A stretch of DNA of 64,000 bases. It comes from Anniella stebbinsi (Eukaryota > Chordata > Lepidosauria > Squamata > Anniellidae). Location: assembly GCA_029215795.1 (NCBI GenBank), contig JARDYH010000005.1:43406001-43470000 (forward strand), in the 5' to 3' direction. Made by a program: the position numbers and the translations under genes. Below are positions 34,291 to 45,328 of this stretch, in pieces. How positions within the stretch are numbered: the stretch's first letter is position 1; each line of letters opens with the position of its first letter. The notes below the pieces were generated by a model, which worked only from the letters and a program-made list of their open reading frames with translations, was not told the origin of the DNA and did not search any database.

Positions 34291-35521
34291 GTTTGACCCT
34301 CTCCTTTTACACTTGACAGTGCTTGGGAGGCTGGGGGGTGGGACTGCATAGACGTTCCCTGAACCAGCCTTTACCTTATTCAATGCCTGTTTGTTCTCCA
34401 GTTGGTGGCTGCTCCTGTACTAGTTTTAAAATGAGTATTTTTCTTCCTAGGAATAGTGAACGCAAACAATCAGGAATCATGTACTGAATGTGATGACCTC
34501 AAATTGCATGTAGCTATTAAGATTTGGCTGTGTGATAATATTGCTGGCAGCAAACGAGGCCAATTGAGAGCGAGGGCAATTTGTCCTGCATCACATTGCC
34601 TTCAATCTGAATGGTAATTGGGAGAGAGGGTGTGGCTGCAGCTTGGGTCATCAGAAAAGGTCTCATACAGAGGGAACACGGCACTTTAGCTGAGGCAGCC
34701 AGACCCATGCTTTATCTTGAGCCACTGCAGCAGTTTCATTGCTTGTGCTCACTGCTGTTTGGGCAGCTGGGCCTGCCACACCACAGGAGCTCTATCTCCT
34801 GTGCCACTGCTGCTCTCTGCTCCTGGAGAGGCAGATGCCGCCACCACACAACAGACAAATACGTTCATCCCCCACTTTCAATGTCTACCTCAAAAGTCAC
34901 CCAAAGATGAGATACTTTCCCCCACTTCTGAAATGATTCACACAAAAAAAGCATATGCTCCTGTTCAGTTGTCTGTTCGCAACAACATGCCATGGATACT
35001 AAAGGGGCTAAAACAGGAGGAGAGGAGAGGATGCCTGGATTTAGTTATCTTCTCCCTCCCACCCCAGCAGATGATCAGTACTGTGCACCAATTCCGTTTA
35101 GCATTGCAGGGACATGCTGTAGATACCTGTTACCTGTCAGTTCCTCTTCTCTGTGCAGCAGATCCAACCCAAAGTAACAAACAATCCACAATGGAAACCT
35201 TTTCAGCACATGGATCATTCTCGCTGGATTGGGTGGGTGGTTATTTCAACTGAAAAAAACCAAAACAAAACCTCTTTCTTCAGACAGTGTGCTACAAGAC
35301 TGGGTTGAAAGCATTAATCAATCTGTACAGTGAACTCGTTCAACCCAGTTTTAGAAACACAGAGCTTAATCATAGCTCTTCCTTTTGAATGGTACTTAAT
35401 GCTGAAGATTTGATTGGGCTATGGGTACAATGTGAACTTTTAGAAGGGTAGCTGTGCTGAAAAAAACAACAGTTTGTCTTGTGACAACTTTAATATCTTG
35501 CAGCACTGGGATGGGTTTTAA
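34291..35521. other. Intergenic sequence
   Basis: No repeat or gene recognised. Frames of up to 178 codons occur in two overlapping phases (34611-35253), but show no domain or codon signal that separates them from chance. Confidence 0.45.
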
Positions 35522-35634
35522 GAACATAGGAAGTTACGTTAGACCGAGTTAGACCATACCTGGGGATGTCACGGATCAAACCTGGGACCTTTTGCTTACA
35601 ACACATGTGCTCTACCACTGAGCTGCAGCCCTGA
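35522..35634 (-). mobile_element. tRNA-headed SINE with internal deletion
   Basis: GAACATAGGAAGTTACGTTAGAC joins directly to GGATCAAACCTGGGACC and TGCTCTACCACTGAGCTGCA, so the middle is missing. Confidence 0.7.
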
Positions 35635-35823
35635 CTATAGCCCACTTCGCTGGACATATGATCATGGTAATTTATGAGCACTTCTAGACCATATTCCACC
35701 TTAGCACATAAGATGGTACCAATGCTGGATGCAGCAGAGGTCACTGTTGGAGGGCCATTATTCTTCATGTTTTGTGGCTTACATCCACCGTATATCCACG
35801 GCTAACATCCATGACTCTTCAAA

Positions 35824-35916
35824 TCTTCTTCTTCTTCTTCTTCTTCTTCTTCTTCTTCTTCTTCTTCTTCTTCTTCTCTTCCTCCTCCTCCTCCTCCTCC
35901 TCCTCCTCCTCCTCCT
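35824..35916 (+). repeat. (CTT)n(CCT)n microsatellite
   Basis: About 18 CTT units followed by about 12 CCT units. Poly-Leu and poly-Arg frames across it are artefacts of the repeat. Confidence 0.97.
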
Positions 35917-36835
35917 TCCGACATGATTGACCAATGTGATGGAAGTAAAACTTGATGATCCCATGAAATGGCTATAACCTAATATGTACTATCTTCAATA
36001 CCAATGGTGTGAGTGGGACACAAAACAGTGCTGCACGTGCGGAAACACGTAGTCAAAATATGGTATACTATTAGCCATTTAGAGGGGATGTGGTGATTGC
36101 ATTTGAACATGGAGCCTGGTAAACCTCTTCTGACTCCATCAGACAATTAAGCTTCTATATAGACTAAAAATTAAAACATCACCCCTACAAACAAGGCAAT
36201 TTGAATATCAACTTGTCCTCTGTTTCCCCATTGTCACGTTGGTCTCTTTCCCACCTCCAGACAAGGACATCTCCCTGAAAAGGAGGTAGGAACTCCTCTT
36301 TGTCCCCATGTCTATGCTTCTCTGGGCCCCTCCAAAAGTGGTTTCCCCTTAAATTGGTTGATCCTTTCCCTTTTGTTACAAATGCTTCGGGTAGTATCCC
36401 CCTTCTTGCCAGAGGCATGCACAATATGCCTTGCCTGCTGGGCATAATTAAGGTAGTCCCCAATATAGCAAGTTCTTTACAGTCGTAAACTCATTTGCTA
36501 TATGTCAGTGGGGGGACTTCTTTAGCTTTCCTTCCAACATCTAACCCTCTGGCTGGGTTTTTCCTGTTAAAACATGAAACTTCATAAGTAATGCCCACCT
36601 ACTGCTGCCAAAAACAAAAATATTTGCCTTCATTCCTGCATTAATAGCTCTATTCTTCTGATTCCTAATGAATTTGACTTTATAATTTCAGATGTATGAG
36701 GGGGTTCAGACAATTCCCCCTTATATATTAAAAGCATGCATGAAAAGGTTGAGGAGCTGCACCACACCCTTTGCTCTACCCACCTGCCATATCCCATCAC
36801 TGCATGTTCACTCACTATGAGAAGGGGCTGTATGC
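35917..36835. other. Intergenic sequence
   Basis: Nothing recognised. Confidence 0.5.
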
Positions 36836-36980
36836 GGGTGACCATTTGGAAAGGTGGACAGGGCTCCTGTGTCTTTAACAGTTGTGTCGTTTGTATGCAT
36901 GCAGCACCTGGTGAAATTCCCTCTTCATCACAATGGTTAAAGCAGCAGGAGCCCTGTCCTCTTTTGTATCTGGTCACTTT
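36836..36980 (+). mobile_element. GGGTGACCATATGG element, complete short copy
   Basis: GGGTGACCATTTGGAAAGG at the left and TGTATCTGGTCACTTT at the right, about 142 bp, with the same GTATGCATGCAGCACCTGG core as the other copies. Confidence 0.65.
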
Positions 36981-37175
36981 ACACATACCAGCATATGCAC
37001 ATAGAGCTCCTCCATGAGAGAGAGGATCTGGACCAATTCGGATCTCTCCTTATACCAGTAAGTAGCTAGCTCTATGATGGTACATGCATTAGGCCCTTTT
37101 TTGCACTCACTGAACATATGGCTGGTAAATTTGGGCATCGGCCCAGCCAGAGTGATCCCACAACCTCCTCACACA

Positions 37176-37406
37176 TTGGCTCAATTCGGACGACACGATA
37201 GTGAATGGTGGGTTGACTAACCCTAGCCCTCACGCTAACCCTAGGGGGCACTCCCCACACAGCATGGTAATAAATAATCAACTGTGGTGTGGATGAGGAT
37301 CAGCGCTGAGTTGACTATGGCAGCATTCGGATGACACAACAGTCAAAACAACTGACGATTGTTTCCCCCACACCAGTTGTTTATTGTGTCATCCGAATTG
37401 AGCCAT
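37176..37406. mobile_element. TGGCTCAATTCGGA palindromic element
   Basis: TTGGCTCAATTCGGACGACAC at the left and, inverted, ATGGCTCAATTCGGATGACAC at the right: 20 bp with two mismatches, about 230 bp total. A second copy of the TTCGG.TGACAC motif lies inside. Confidence 0.75.
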
Positions 37407-37549
37407 AGAGTGGATGTGTGAGGGGAGTTATGTATACTCCATATTGTCTCTTTTGTGTCTCTTCCATCAGCTTGAAAGAAGTAGTTGTGCAGTAACCCCT
37501 TAATAAATCCTCTTTGGGCCCAGGAGTCTTGATTACTATCATCCAGTTG

Positions 37550-38670
37550 CTCATACACACTTTTGGGCAAGGTTCTGGAAAAGGTGGTGGTGGCTCAACT
37601 CCAGGCATGTTTGGGTGGCAAGGATTATCTGGATCCCTTTTGAGCTTGATTTAACTTGGTTTTGGTATTGGAAAGGCATTGGTCATCCTGATGGAATACG
37701 TCTGTTGGGAGCATGACCCTGTTGATTTCCCTAGATCTCTCAGTGGCTTTTGATACCATTGACCATGGTATTTTGCTGGATTGATTCTGTGGATAGTGGG
37801 TAGGGAGAAAGAACTGTGATATGGTGGTTCCATTCTTATCTACAAGGTCAGTTTCAGACAACAGCATTGGGAGGATTCCACTTGACTCTGTAGCATTTAT
37901 TTATTTATTTATTTATTTATTTACTAAAACATTTGCATCCCGCCCTATATCACTAGGATCTCAGGGCAGAGTCCCACAGGGCTCCATCCTGTTCCCCAAG
38001 CTTTTAAATTTCTATATGACTTAAAAAATGAATATGCTGGGTGAGATCATAATATGCTAATGACACCCAGTTTTATTTCTTTTGCCATCTGAGTCAGGCG
38101 AGGCCAAACAGGTGCTGAATTAGTGTCTGGACTCAGTTATGGTCTGGATATCTGCCTATAAACTGAAGTTGAATCCCAAAACATTGCAAGTGGATCTGAT
38201 GTCCAGGAATTGGGTTTGCAGCCAGTTCTAGGATCCCACTCCCCTTGAAAGGTGTGTATCTTGGGGCAACTCCTGGATCCAGCTTTGTCATTGGAGGCAG
38301 AGTTGGCCCATATCACAGTGAGCCAAAGGAAACTGCACTGGTTGCCTGTTTGCTTCCAGGCTCAATTCAAGATGCTAGTGCTTACCCAAACACCTGAAGG
38401 AATGCCCCCTTCCTAGACCAACCTGGCCGTTTCTTAAGATCTTCAAGGGAGACTCTTCTATTTGTTGTATGACAACAAGGGAAAGAGGGGGCACCCTCCC
38501 CATGGAGGTGCAACTGGTGTTTGTCTGAGCATTTGAAATCTGTTTCATTTTTTAAATTATTTGTTTACTGTTTTATGGTTGTATTTATTATTTTTCTTAC
38601 TCCCGTATTGTTCACTGGCCTGCTGTTGTTCAATGAAGGATGGTTTATAAATATCCAAATAAATAAAAGT
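37550..38670 (+). pseudogene. Degenerate L2/CR1-type LINE, reverse transcriptase part
   Basis: Broken frames still read reverse-transcriptase motifs: a KVLEKVVVAQLQ-like start near 37570, DLSVAFDTIDHGILL near 37730-37770, a VPQGSILFPKLLNFYM-like block near 37965-38015 and YANDTQF-like sequence near 38055 (the catalytic YADD changed). Near 38325 is the LHWLPV block common to this clade. Stops and frameshifts throughout, and a TTTA repeat plus other tail sequence is inserted at 37895-37978. The 3' end is ATCCAAATAAATAAAAGTAA. Confidence 0.75.
37895..37978. mobile_element. Repeat inserted in the LINE
   Basis: TTTA repeated about seven times, then ACTAAAACATTTGCATCCCGCC and CACTAGGATCTCAGGGCAG, another LINE/SINE tail type. 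It separates two halves of one reverse-transcriptase frame. Confidence 0.55.
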
Positions 38671-39727
38671 AAATACAATGAAAATACTGTGAGAGGGAAA
38701 GGGTGCATTTATCATATCCCATATATGTATCAGTTTTGCTAAAGTGTTGCGCCGTATGTGATTTAAAGCGATCTTGAAAGTTGAGATTGGTTTTTAAAGA
38801 AGTGCTCCTAAGGCTAAATTAGGAATTTAGACTTGAAAGGCTGGGGGTATTATAAAAGGGGGATTTAAAAAAATAATAATAATAGGGGGTGATTTTCAAG
38901 GAGTTCAGTGATTTAGTGTCTCTTTCTTTGCCTCCCTCCTCTCTTTGCCTCCTGCACAAGGATCTATTGAGAAACCACAGAACAAACGCTCCCTTATGCA
39001 GCTCCAAAAAAATCTTCTCTTTGGTTTGTCTGAAACAGCTGCCTCCAAGCACGCTATAGTTACTCATTAACTGGGTCTCCTCAGGCTGGGGTGGGGGTGG
39101 GGGTGGGGGTGGGAGGAAACAGAAGGAGGAGAAAGAAGCAAGACACTTAATAGACCCTAAATAAACCCCTCCCTCCCTCAAATAAATAAATTGGGTGTCC
39201 TGGGAAATAAAAGTGAAGAGAGCAGGTGCCCTCTCTTCTACTTTTTCCAACTGAATACTGTGCAGAAAAGGGTGCCTGATCTTGCCTGGGTGCCTGGCAG
39301 CTCTAAAAGGAGAAGGGCATGATAACATTGAGAGTAAGTGTGGGGAGAGAGACACAAAGGAATCAGAGTACTAAAGGGGAACGGAGGAAAGGGCAGACAG
39401 AGGGCCACTTGTGCTCTGCTGTCCTGCTTTATGAGCTGGGGATGGGATGGCTCAGCCCCTTCTTGCAAACTGGCCTCCACTCCCTCTCGGCTGGAATTTG
39501 GCTTTTGCTGCCCCTCCTCCACTCCACCTTAGACTCTTTTTGGGACTCCAGAGCAGAAAATCTTGAACTTTTTATCAATATAACGTGGGGAAAAAGATAT
39601 AAGGAATCCAGTCATAGAACTTATTAGATGCCTTCAAAGTTTTTGGCTTTAACATACAAGAGGACGGGAGGGGGGGACTTTGCGCCCCTCTGGATTTTCC
39701 AGGCCCTTTCCTGGATGTTCAGCTGTT
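38671..39727. other. Single-copy intergenic block
   Basis: No repeat recognised. Holds a G-quadruplex-prone run (39088-39114) and a TATAAAAG at 38851. A 178-codon minus-strand frame (38819-39355) contains poly-Tyr and poly-Pro from simple sequence and is not convincing. Confidence 0.45.
39088..39114 (+). repeat. G-quadruplex-prone (GGGGGT)n
   Basis: Five G-runs of at least three, each separated by a single T. Confidence 0.9.
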
Positions 39728-39932
39728 TTGTTTTGTTTTATTTGCTTCATTTTCTTACTACATTTACCTCCAAGAAGCTCAAGACAACTTGCGAGTCCTT
39801 CCACTCTTCAATTTATCTTCACAACAAGCCTGTGGAGTAGGTTAGCCTGAGAGAATAGGACTGCTTTTATTTTGTCACCCAGGGAGATTCATGACTGAGT
39901 AGAGATTTTATCTTGGCTCTCCCAAGTCATAG
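39728..39932 (+). mobile_element. MIR-like SINE
   Basis: ACCTCCAAGAAGCTCAAGAC, TATCTTCACAACAAGCCTGTG, GAGTAGGTTAGCCTGAGAG and CACCCAGGGAGATTCATGAC in the usual order. Confidence 0.65.
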
Positions 39933-40107
39933 TAAGAATAACAAACAATTATTATTTTTAATTAAAAACAACCCAAGCACCAGCCTTTTCCGTTGTGAAG
40001 ATATAAGAGTTGCTCCATACAAAGTAAACCTGTTGTTCCCAGCTGCCATTGTTCTGGATAAAAACACCAGAATGACTTCTTACTTGGCATTAGTTGTGTG
40101 CTTAAAA

Positions 40108-40142
40108 ACAACAACAACAATAACAACAATAACAACAACAAC
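40108..40142 (+). repeat. (AAC)n/(AAT) simple repeat
   Basis: AACAACAACAATAAC-type repeat of about 11 units. Confidence 0.9.
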
Positions 40143-40217
40143 CTTCATTACATTTTACAATAAGTGGAGTATTTGCATATAAATTTCTGTTTTTGCACGG
40201 ATTTTTCATTGCCACGC

Positions 40218-40680
40218 TAACAGTGCAATCCTATGGATGTCTACTTAGAAATAAGCTTTGCGTTTCATGGGACGTGGAGGCCTCACATCATGACAGATTT
40301 TCATACTATAAGCTTCGGACATGCATTTCGCAACATGGTCTGGATTCACTCAGATATACAAATACCAAGACTAGGCTGACAACCGTTACCCAGAGGACCT
40401 TCTCTTCTGCCGCTCCCAGACTGTGGAATGACCTGCCGGAGGAGACTCATCAACTTAACAGTCTTTTAGAATTTAAGAAAGCCATAAAGACTGTTCTCTT
40501 CCGGCAGGCATATCCAGTGGAATTTTAGAATGTTTTAAGGATGTTTTTAGGATGTTTTAGGATTTTTATGCAGTTTTAATAATATGTGTCATGTTTTAAT
40601 CAGTTTTATGTATTTATCATGTTGTTGTTCCCCGCCTCGATCCAGATGGAGAGGCGGGTAAGAAATAAATTGTTGTTGTT
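40218..40680 (+). pseudogene. L2/CR1-type LINE 3' end with terminal coding part
   Basis: After a short GTGCAATCCTATGGATGTCTACTTAG element fragment, a frame reads the C-terminal part of a LINE ORF2, including RTFSSAAPRLWNDLP and LLEFKKAIKTVLFRQ, which is characteristic of this clade and the best preserved LINE coding in the window. It stops at 40526-40528. The 3' UTR ends CCCCGCCTCGATCCAGATGG, GGCGGGTAAGAAATAAATTG and TTG/TTA triplets. Confidence 0.8.
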
Positions 40681-40693
40681 ATTATTATTATTG

Positions 40694-40721
<28 letters not shown>
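40676..40721 (+). repeat. (ATT)n microsatellite
   Basis: Arises at the 3' tail of the LINE ending at 40680. Confidence 0.9.
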
Positions 40722-40724
<3 letters not shown>

Positions 40725-42233
40725 TGAGCAGTTAAGGGTGCCACTTGTACTATCTTTTCTGAAGCATGTTGATGTCTGGAAGAACAAATTTCTTCTTTAA
40801 ACTTTTCCCCCCAGCCAATATATCACTTTCTCTGGGAGTTGGGGTAAGAAATAACAACTTTTCCACCCATATTACTTCTAATATGAAGGACTAACAGGGC
40901 ATTTCCATAGCACGGTGTCTCATGTCACCTTGCCTGGACTGTGTTGTGATGTGAATTTATCAATAATTGTGCCACCTACTAACAATTCTCTCACTGGAAG
41001 GCCGTTGGTTAGTTGGTTGCCATTCTGCACTCCTGTGCATAAGAAAACAGACCAGGATCAAGTAATTGTGTCATGTGGTTACTCTAGAGACACTACACAT
41101 CGCGTAGAGAAACCATGGGGAACCAAGAGTTAATCCTGCAGGGAGGCTGCAGATGTTTTCGGAACCCTGTTTTCAGTGGCATCAAGGTATGATTTATTAT
41201 TGCTGTTACAAACTACATTCTGCACATTATTTTAAGTAATAATTACGGTTCTCAAACAGCATCTGTGTAACTCCACACACAAGACAATTCATCTGGCAGG
41301 AACAGGATTCTCAAACACCCCTCTCTTGGTTCATGATAAATGAACATCTAGGGGCTGTTTGCACATAGCTCTAAATGCCGAATTGACAAGTGTTAATTCT
41401 TCTCCCACATTAAGTCAGCCTTTGCTAAGTCACTTCAGTCAGCGCTGTTTTTTTTGTTTTTTTGCTATGCTACACAAGCACATATATCAAAATTCAGCAT
41501 GCATCTTTCTCCCTGTCTTTCTCTCACCTCCCTCCCTCCCTCTCCTCTAATAGTTTCTAGTCCTTATGAACTTCAAACTATTAGACAAGGCCTGCCTGAT
41601 GAACTTTCAAAATCCATATAGGTGGTTGAATATCGGCAAAAGAGTAGGACTTCTGTGGGTCGTGATATCTTGTCCAGACTCATGGCCAGCAGACACAGAA
41701 TAAAAGATGCCGGTAAAGCAAATAGATGCACTTTTTTTATAACTACTGCAGCTTAACCGGCTTTTTGTGGTACAGGTACAAAGGTTCTTTTTTCTTGTTG
41801 TTTTTTTTAGCACATACATAATACATGGAGCTCTGACTTCAGTGTTATTTGGTGTTCACCACGTAGTACAGTTCCCTGCAGGTGTGATTAGCCTTGGTTT
41901 CCTTATGTTTACTTCCTTCCGAACTGGGCAGCACTGTGGAAAACAAGCTCATATATCCTTGCAGATGGATTTCTTTAGGGTCACAAACATAACCACAAAG
42001 GGACACTCTAGCCCAAATAAAAGGGAATTCTAGCTTGATGTGGACCATTGGCACTTGCCAAAAGCATGTCAGAAGGGTTCTTTTTACTACTGCCAGATGG
42101 TACTACAGACAAATGCTAGAACACCTTTGTAAGAAGGCATGGAAGATCTATTCTCACACCTTTCCTGCTGGTATATGTGAACTGAGACTAAACACTATAG
42201 CTCAAAAGCTATAATTTGGTGTCATATAGTAAT

Positions 42234-42292
42234 TAAGGCTGCAATCCGAAACATCATTACTACAGAGTAAGTCCCACTGAACTTAGAGAGAC
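42234..42292. mobile_element. Fragment of the AAGTAAG family
   Basis: GGCTGCAATCCGAAACATC followed by AGAGTAAGTCCCACTGAAC. Confidence 0.6.
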
Positions 42293-42718
42293 CTGCAAAA
42301 GACTTACGAGTGTCCAGTATGTGTAGTCTTGTCTGGTCAAAGGGGGAGGGAATTAATATCTCCCCCTTGAGAAGTAGCTGGAAAATGAGGGAAGTGTTGA
42401 AAAAGTGGGGGATGCTGAAGAGTGTTAGTCCAACACTTAAAATCAAAAGGATCACATTCGCCAAGGGGGAAATATTATCCATCCCCATTTTTGGTGCTTA
42501 TGAATTGTGCTACCAGGTCTGTCTCTTTTCTCTTAATATTATTTCTCCTGTGGTCCTTCGCAAGTGCGCACAAATTAGCTGATAAGCAACCACATCTTGT
42601 CAATTTCTTTGTATGTTACCTACTTCCTTTTGGGGCTCCCTTTGACACCTGAAACAGATAAGGAAATTGACCAGGTAAGACTACACATATTGGACAGACA
42701 ACTCTTGTGAAAGACCGA

Positions 42719-42752
42719 CAACAACAACAACAACAGCAACAACAACAACAAC
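42719..42752 (+). repeat. (AAC)n microsatellite
   Basis: About 11 AAC units with one CAG. Confidence 0.9.
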
Positions 42753-43180
42753 TTACATCCCCAATTATGCATTTTTGAGCCACAGATTTTTTATTTTTTT
42801 TAAGCCAGAGAATGAAATGGGGCAGCAGTCAGGAGGGGGAGACAAGATGGGTTTTGCCAGAACCAGCTGGAGAAAGGTGGGAGGGGGAGAACAAGCCATG
42901 GCAAGCCTGATTGTCTGCCGGGCGTACTGTGTGTTGTTCCATGAACAATCAACTCACTGTGGTTTATTCACAGGGTGACTTAGCATGACATGCAAACCCA
43001 CCTAATTCTAGTTGCAGCCTTAGCTACTTTGCTATAATTATACTACATTAGCATGGATGCTGCATTCTGCCTCTGGAGGGGAACACACACCAGTCTCAAA
43101 TCATTTCTTTGCAGGTGACATGAACCGATTCTGCTAAGTCTCACATTTGCACTCTCACTATTAGGCCAGTCTCTCTGTTG

Positions 43181-43245
43181 CAGCAGCCTCCCCCAACCTC
43201 CAGTTCCCCATGATGAGAATTGTAGTTCAACACATCTAGAAAGAA
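43181..43245. mobile_element. ACTACAACTCCCA element, deleted copy
   Basis: GCAGCCTCCCCCAACCTCC then GAGAATTGTAGTTCAACACATC; the middle and right end are missing. Confidence 0.55.
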
Positions 43246-43380
43246 CCAAGTTATGGAAGGCTCAATACAGTATCACCATTCATTCACAACTTTCTCAAGC
43301 CTTAGGGCAACAAGGGGTCACTCACAGTGTATAGGGGAGGCGCTCTGCTGCCGCCTCCAAAATCTAGACATTAAACCTGG

Positions 43381-43733
43381 GCCTCCTCCACACGAGACGT
43401 TTAATGAGCCTTGAAGGCTCATTATAAATTTTACCTCCACACCAGCGGAGCGCAAAACGGGCGTACAGGCGCGTTATCTCCCCGATAATGCGCATTTTCG
43501 AATGCGCGTTAAATAGCGACTTTTATTTTTCTCCGGCCATTAAAGCGCATTTTCGCCGTGTGAACAAGCGATTATGCGCATTAACGTCTTCTAAAGCACT
43601 TTTTGGACATCAATTAATGCGCTTCGCCGCCTCTCGCCGCCTCCCGTGCAGAGGGATTAGGCGTAAATGCGCCTCCGCGAAAATGCGCATAATCCCCGAA
43701 CAGGGCGCAAAAGCGCATCCTTGTGGAGGGGGC
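43381..43733. mobile_element. CpG-rich GCGC-motif element, copy 2
   Basis: 353 bp flanked by CCTGG direct repeats (43376-43380 and 43734-43738). Starts GCCTCCTCCACACGAGACG and ends CCTTGTGGAGGGGGC. It is packed with GCGC motifs (AATGCGCATTTTCG, GCGCATTA, AAGCGC). No coding capacity; a frame of about 100 codons through it is incidental. Confidence 0.85.
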
Positions 43734-44449
43734 CCTGGTTGTATGAGTACCACATTAAGCACAAGATTTTCCTCCTCTCTCCCTCTCCCTTAAAAGAAGT
43801 TTAAAAATCTACAATTTCCCTCCTGTCCAGCTGGTGTTTTAGTGAGACAGGTACCTTGTGTTTAGATTTGCTTGAAAATGCTAAACATCTGGAGCCCAGC
43901 ATTACAAAGCAGCCTTTATGCTGCTGGTAAGTTATCTGCAATAAACCAGCACTTGTTGCTGAGAGCTTCAAGTGGGAGGTGTTCTTTTTCTTTTTCTTCT
44001 TTTTTTTAAGAAGAGAGAGCAAGAAAGAGAAGGAGAAGGAGAAACACAACACCACACCATAGCAAATGTTAGACCTCTGAGAACTTTCACAAATATTTTC
44101 CATAGTTCAGCGGATGACTTTAGGAAGCAACGTAAAAGAAGCTGTCAAAGCTGGCTTCCCTCTCCCCTCCTCCTCTTTCCCTTCCCAAAGAGCAGAAAGC
44201 GAAATACAAGAACTACCTAAACTCAAAAGGAGAAAAGGGCTTTCCAAACAATGGAAGGAAAAGAAACAATGTGAAGTGTAGCACAAAACTCTTTCCCTAT
44301 ATAATACCAGAGGGATAAACTCTTTGTGATGGAGGATATCGATCTATCAATTATAAGCTGCCTTTCTGGACCAAGGGCACTTCGGGACAGAGAGCTCCAA
44401 ATGCTATCAGTCCAAAGGCACTGTGCTTTTCCTCCTTAATAGATTTTTC
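43734..44449. other. Single-copy intergenic block
   Basis: No repeat recognised over most of it. Contains CAGCTGG and CAGGTACC E-box-like sites near 43830-43850. Confidence 0.4.
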
Positions 44450-44620
44450 CTGGTAAGAAAAGGGGATGGAAGACGCAGTGGGAAACCACAGGAAGGTTAC
44501 AAATGGAAGATGATGTCACCTGGATATCATTACCACCATCCCACTTCAGGTAAGATTCTGTGAATGAGGCATGGTGATTGCAGGATAATAGCCTTGTCTA
44601 GAAGCACCCCAAGTCCACCC
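44450..44620 (+). repeat. Unnamed dispersed repeat, copy 2
   Basis: Second copy of the repeat at 5850-6010, in the same order and orientation, about 75-80% similar by eye. It abuts the LINE-derived stretch at 44640-44930. Confidence 0.55.
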
Positions 44621-44639
44621 AAGGCAGCAAACAAAAGAC

Positions 44640-44930
44640 AAATATAAAAATTGAAACAAGAATATAATTATGTAATAAAACTAGTATAATACAAAAACCA
44701 ATACATTAAAATAGCCAGTATATAAAACATTACCAGAGATACATCAATAAAACAGCAGCATGATAAAAAATAGCAGTTAAAAGTAATTTGAAACAGGTGA
44801 GTTTTCAACCTTTTTTCAGCCCTGCAATTGAGGGGCAGCCACACTTCCCTTGGGAGGGAGTTCCATAAGTCAGGGGCCTCTACCGAAAAGGCCCTGTCCC
44901 TAGTGTCTCTAGTTATGGGAGCCCATGATG
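44640..44930 (-). mobile_element. LINE 3' part, minus orientation
   Basis: AT-rich ATAAAAC/ACATTA runs followed by GGAGGGAGTTCCATAAGTCAG and GGCCTCTACCGAAAAGGCCC, which on the minus strand encode the RAFSVEAPDLWNSLP-like block of a LINE ORF2 end. Confidence 0.6.
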
Positions 44931-45067
44931 TTGCTTTTTCTCTCTCCTTCTGTTAACTAGACTGGAAACATTCCATCCTGAACGCCTTCCCTGCTGTCAG
45001 TTTCATCCAACATGAAATGTTGGTGAGAGCATAGCCAGTAGAAGTAGGAGAAACTAACTAAACGGAG

Positions 45068-45328
45068 ACTGTTATTCAATGAAAGAGTACATGCTTTGCA
45101 TGCAGAAAGTTCAGGGTTTCCACTTAAAAGTAACTTGGGTAATGGGGCTATAGAAACATTGATTCAGACCATTAATCCCAGCTGGTTGAATATTTTCTAC
45201 ATCAACTGACAGCAGCTTTCCAGGATTTTGGATAACAATCTATACTAGCCCTCCCCAGAAATGCCAGGGATTGAACCTGGGATCTTCTGCACATAAAGCA
45301 CTGCTCTCCCCCTAAGCTACAGCCCTTC
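45068..45328. mobile_element. Two tRNA-headed SINE remnants, head to tail-opposed
   Basis: A plus-strand head (ACATGCTTTGCATGCAGAAAG, 45088 on) is followed by a minus-oriented copy: GATTCAGACCATTAATCCCAG at the left and GGGATTGAACCTGGGATCTTC, CCCCTAAGCTACAGCCC at the right. Confidence 0.6.

Larger units (their letters stand above)
40722..43180. other. Intergenic sequence
   Basis: No gene found. Contains the AAGTAAG fragment 42234-42292 and an (AAC)n at 42719-42752. Confidence 0.5.

Noticed and set aside
34717..35253. 178-codon plus-strand frame overlapped by a second long frame
   Set aside because: Composition is Ser/Cys/Pro-rich, there is no domain, and several frames are open at once, which is typical of stop-poor non-coding sequence.
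35779..35964. Poly-Arg and poly-Leu frames
   Set aside because: Direct translation of the CTT/CCT microsatellite.
37216..37250. Telomere-like CTAACCCTA runs
   Set aside because: Only a few imperfect units inside a DNA-element copy; not a tandem array.
38819..39355. 178-codon minus-strand frame
   Set aside because: It contains poly-Pro and poly-Tyr runs produced by simple sequence and the G-run at 39088, has no recognisable domain, and shows no splice or start context.
40193..40528. 111-codon plus-strand frame with protein-like composition
   Set aside because: It is the C-terminal part of a LINE ORF2, not a host gene.
43488..43793. 101-codon frame, with a sister frame at 56040-56417
   Set aside because: Both lie in copies of the GCGC-motif MITE. 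The similarity of their translations reflects the repeat, not a gene family.
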